Positions 62,542 through 64,000 of a stretch of 64,000 nucleotides of DNA are shown here, one piece after another. This DNA is from Listeria costaricensis (lineage in GTDB: Bacteria; Bacillota; Bacilli; Lactobacillales; Listeriaceae): assembly GCF_900183385.1 (NCBI RefSeq), contig NZ_FXUT01000001.1, positions 471,523-535,522 of the forward strand. Direction: 5' to 3'. The position numbers and the translations under genes were made by a program. The notes under the pieces were generated by a model that did not search any database, had not been told where the DNA came from, and saw nothing but the letters and a program-made list of their open reading frames with translations. Position 1 is the first letter of the stretch, and each line of letters starts with the position of its first letter.

Positions 62542-63420
62542 TTACTCAATCTTTTCTCCAGTCAATTCATACCAATCATTTTGAATATCTTCAGCAACAA
62601 CGATTTGTTTATTATATTTTAAAGTTGAAATAATGAATTGCACTTCTTTACTGCTTTGACTCTTTTCCCCTTTCACCCAATTTACCTCACATAAACAATA
62701 GCGGCACTCCATCATCATTAAAATATCCTCGTCAGCCTCCGCCAATTGATATACTTCCTCGGCAGGCCTTTCAACCTCCAATATTCGTTTATGAAGCCGC
62801 AAAAAGCTACAATAATTGTACAAAGTATTTCGTTTCATCCTTTTAGCATCACCAAAGCTATCATACAAATTATAATATTTATTTAAGTTTTCAAACATTT
62901 GTCGCATTGTTTCTTCCTCAAAAATAAATAAAATGTTGGATATCAAAATTATGTCATTGTAATACCATGACTCTTTCTCTTTTAAATTTTCCCATATCTT
63001 TGAAAAATAAATTCTAGCTTCCCCAATATTCTTTGTCTCTTGCAATTTGATATAGCCTAATAACATATTCTTAAAATTAATCAACGAGATTGTCTCGTCT
63101 TGCTCAGTCTGAATTATTACCTTGTTCAACAATTTTTTCAGTGCATTCACATTTGCTGAATTTCGAATACTTTTGAGTTCATTCATAAATTCTTGTAGTG
63201 GTTCATAATGATAGCCATTTCGTAAAAATTCAAATTCGGCCACATCCATGGACAATCGCTTAATCAATTGTATGGTCAAATCATAATTTGACAGTTGTTT
63301 GTTGCTTTCAATTCGATATAAATTTGACCGTGACATGAGTTGATTATATATAACATCCGCTTCAATCCTTGAATTTTCTCTTACCTCTTTCAACATATCC
63401 CCAACAAGTTTCTTGCTCAT
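62542..63420 (-). CDS. Rgg/PrgX-like (RRNPP) transcriptional regulator, copy 2
   Basis: A 292-residue paralogue of the 61012-61890 gene, identical over long stretches (MSKKLVGDMLKEVRENSRIEAD at the start, QLAEADEDILMMMECRYCLCEVNWVKGEKSQSSKEVQF near the end) and differing mainly in the putative recognition helix (YNQLMSRSNLYRIESNKQLSNYDLTIQ) and in parts of the TPR surface. Divergence in those two places would give different DNA and peptide specificity. It is divergent from an intact 14-codon peptide gene 93 bases away. Confidence 0.85.
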   Translation of the reverse strand: MSKKLVGDMLKEVRENSRIEADVIYNQLMSRSNLYRIESNKQLSNYDLTIQLIKRLSMDVAEFEFLRNGYHYEPLQEFMNELKSIRNSANVNALKKLLNKVIIQTEQDETISLINFKNMLLGYIKLQETKNIGEARIYFSKIWENLKEKESWYYNDIILISNILFIFEEETMRQMFENLNKYYNLYDSFGDAKRMKRNTLYNYCSFLRLHKRILEVERPAEEVYQLAEADEDILMMMECRYCLCEVNWVKGEKSQSSKEVQFIISTLKYNKQIVVAEDIQNDWYELTGEKIE

Positions 63421-63485
63421 CTCTCATCTTCCTTTTCGTTAGTCTCTTTTCTGCAACATGATTCATACAAAAAAAATTTCTATGC

Positions 63486-63508
63486 TATAGTAACTATATC
63501 GGGAGGTG
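63486..63508 (+). promoter_or_regulatory. -10 box and ribosome binding site of the small peptide gene
   Basis: TATAGT at 63486-63491 is a good -10 element and GGGAGGTG at 63501-63508 a near-perfect ribosome binding site five bases before the ATG. No good -35 box is seen, as expected for a promoter that needs an activator such as Rgg. Confidence 0.55.
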
Positions 63509-63513
63509 AAAAC

Positions 63514-63558
63514 ATGTTTTCTTCAATCACAGTATTGATTAATTTTATCTTTAATTAA
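63514..63558 (+). CDS. Putative hydrophobic signalling peptide, 14 aa
   Basis: The open frame encodes MFSSITVLINFIFN. The hydrophobic core ITVLINFIF resembles the pheromone-type heptapeptides recognised by PrgX/Rgg regulators (for example LVTLVFV and AITLIFI, recalled from Enterococcus). It is divergent from an Rgg-like gene, has an excellent ribosome binding site and its own terminator 17 bases downstream. It is short even for the class and lacks a basic N-terminus, so export and processing are uncertain. Confidence 0.55.
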   Translation: MFSSITVLINFIFN

Positions 63559-63574
63559 TCACAGGTTGAGGAGC

Positions 63575-63630
63575 GAGCTACTTCATCTTGCTCATCCCGG
63601 AATAAAATGAAATAGCTCTTTTATTTTCTT
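63575..63630 (+). terminator. Intrinsic terminator of the small peptide gene
   Basis: GAGCTACTTCAT and ATGAAATAGCTC arms (one bulge) enclose a ~20-base loop and are followed by TTTTATTTTC. Confidence 0.7.
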
Positions 63631-63795
63631 ACACTCCATATAATCAGTATATTATACTTTGATGGTTGATGTGAAATTTAACTAGAGATCTATCAAAAGA
63701 AACATGCCATTATTCACACTCCCGACACATTTTCTTTCAACATAAGTAAAAAAGATATTATGAAAAATAATGCTATTGGATTTCTCATATTGTTT

Positions 63796-64000
63796 CAATG
63801 TCAGTCACATTCTTCAATGTAATTGACATTGGGGCAATAGCTCCAAACTAGGTTAATTTATGGTGCAGATGGTTATCTTTTGTCACCATAAATCTCTAGT
63901 TTTCATTCATCTCACTTGCTGTTGCACAATTTATGAACTCATCCCAAATGATGCACCTGTTTCATTATATTTCATAAATTTTGACAGCACACCGGAATTT
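63796..64000 (+). ncRNA. Unrecognised structured RNA, copy 2 (cut by window end)
   Basis: Homologous to 58761-58985. Hairpins: CAATGTCA/TGACATTG with an inner ACATT/AATGT, GGGGC-AATA-GCTCC and TTATGGTG/CACCATAA. Conserved single-stranded parts are TTTTCATTCATCTCACTTGCTG, CCCAAATGAT and TTTCATAAATTTTGACAGC. The window ends in the first arm of the terminator (ACACCGGAA). Confidence 0.55.

Noticed and set aside
62346..62549. A 67-codon minus-strand frame just after the second Rgg-like gene, at first glance like a transposase remnant
   Set aside because: It crosses the Rgg terminator, is in AT-rich DNA and shows no recognisable transposase motif or terminal repeats.
1..64000. CRISPR arrays, insertion sequences, prophage or rRNA genes
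   Set aside because: No regularly spaced identical repeats, transposase, integrase, phage structural genes or rRNA sequence were seen anywhere in the window.

Overview
The window looks like a chromosomal segment of a low-to-mid-GC Firmicute, most likely a member of the Listeriaceae outside the L. monocytogenes group. The basis is gene order recalled from memory (no search was run): mutS2-polX-cvpA-zapA with divergent rnhC, then ung, an MMPL exporter with its MarR regulator, pheST, a SpoU-type methylase, an M42 peptidase and two GH73 autolysins all resemble the Listeria lmo1215-lmo1232 neighbourhood. An internalin-like LRR protein and a short LPXTG protein fit the same group.

Layout. 1-26 kb is mostly core: DNA repair and cell division genes, an MMPL/MarR efflux unit, an ECF S-component with a DUF4430 lipoprotein, a large FtsX-type ABC exporter, the T-box-controlled pheST operon, small membrane or lipoproteins, and two secreted glucosaminidases, one apparently frameshifted in an A8 run at its 5' end. 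26-34 kb holds an Rrf2 regulator with its target reductase and two matching operators, two family-2 glycosyltransferases, rtcB behind a leader-peptide attenuator, a split ThrE-type exporter and an XRE/cupin regulator.

34-52 kb is the metabolic highlight: a complete selenocysteine and D-proline-reductase island. It carries selD, a YedF-like protein, a DUF3343 protein, selB, a class V aminotransferase/desulfurase, selA and an unknown gene in one tight operon. A second operon holds prdC, prdA, a small conserved gene, prdB, prdD, prdE, prdF and a TSUP transporter. The island also has selC (tRNA-Sec, anticodon UCA), a divergent AraC-type regulator with five copies of a GGACAC-type motif around the control region, and a T-box-controlled second prolyl-tRNA synthetase. 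Two in-frame UGA codons (prdB codon 151, prdC codon 390) should be read as selenocysteine; conventional gene calling breaks both genes. An ornithine cyclodeaminase lies just beyond, so ornithine to L-proline to D-proline to 5-aminovalerate can be drawn from this one locus (Stickland reduction).

52.9-54.3 kb contains what I read as a complete retron: a reverse transcriptase with YSDD and VTG motifs, preceded by a 185-nt msr-msd RNA bounded by a perfect 12-bp a1/a2 inverted repeat and by its own promoter -10 box. No recognised effector gene accompanies it. An LRR-Ig-WxL surface protein follows.

56-64 kb is AT-richer accessory DNA: small stress or hypothetical genes, a GH43 glycosidase, and two tandem Rgg/PrgX-like (RRNPP) regulators. 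One regulator has a divergent 14-residue hydrophobic peptide gene with its own terminator; the other has a decayed copy of it. Two copies of an unrecognised structured RNA (58.76-58.99 kb and 63.80-64.00 kb) show compensatory base changes in a shared hairpin.
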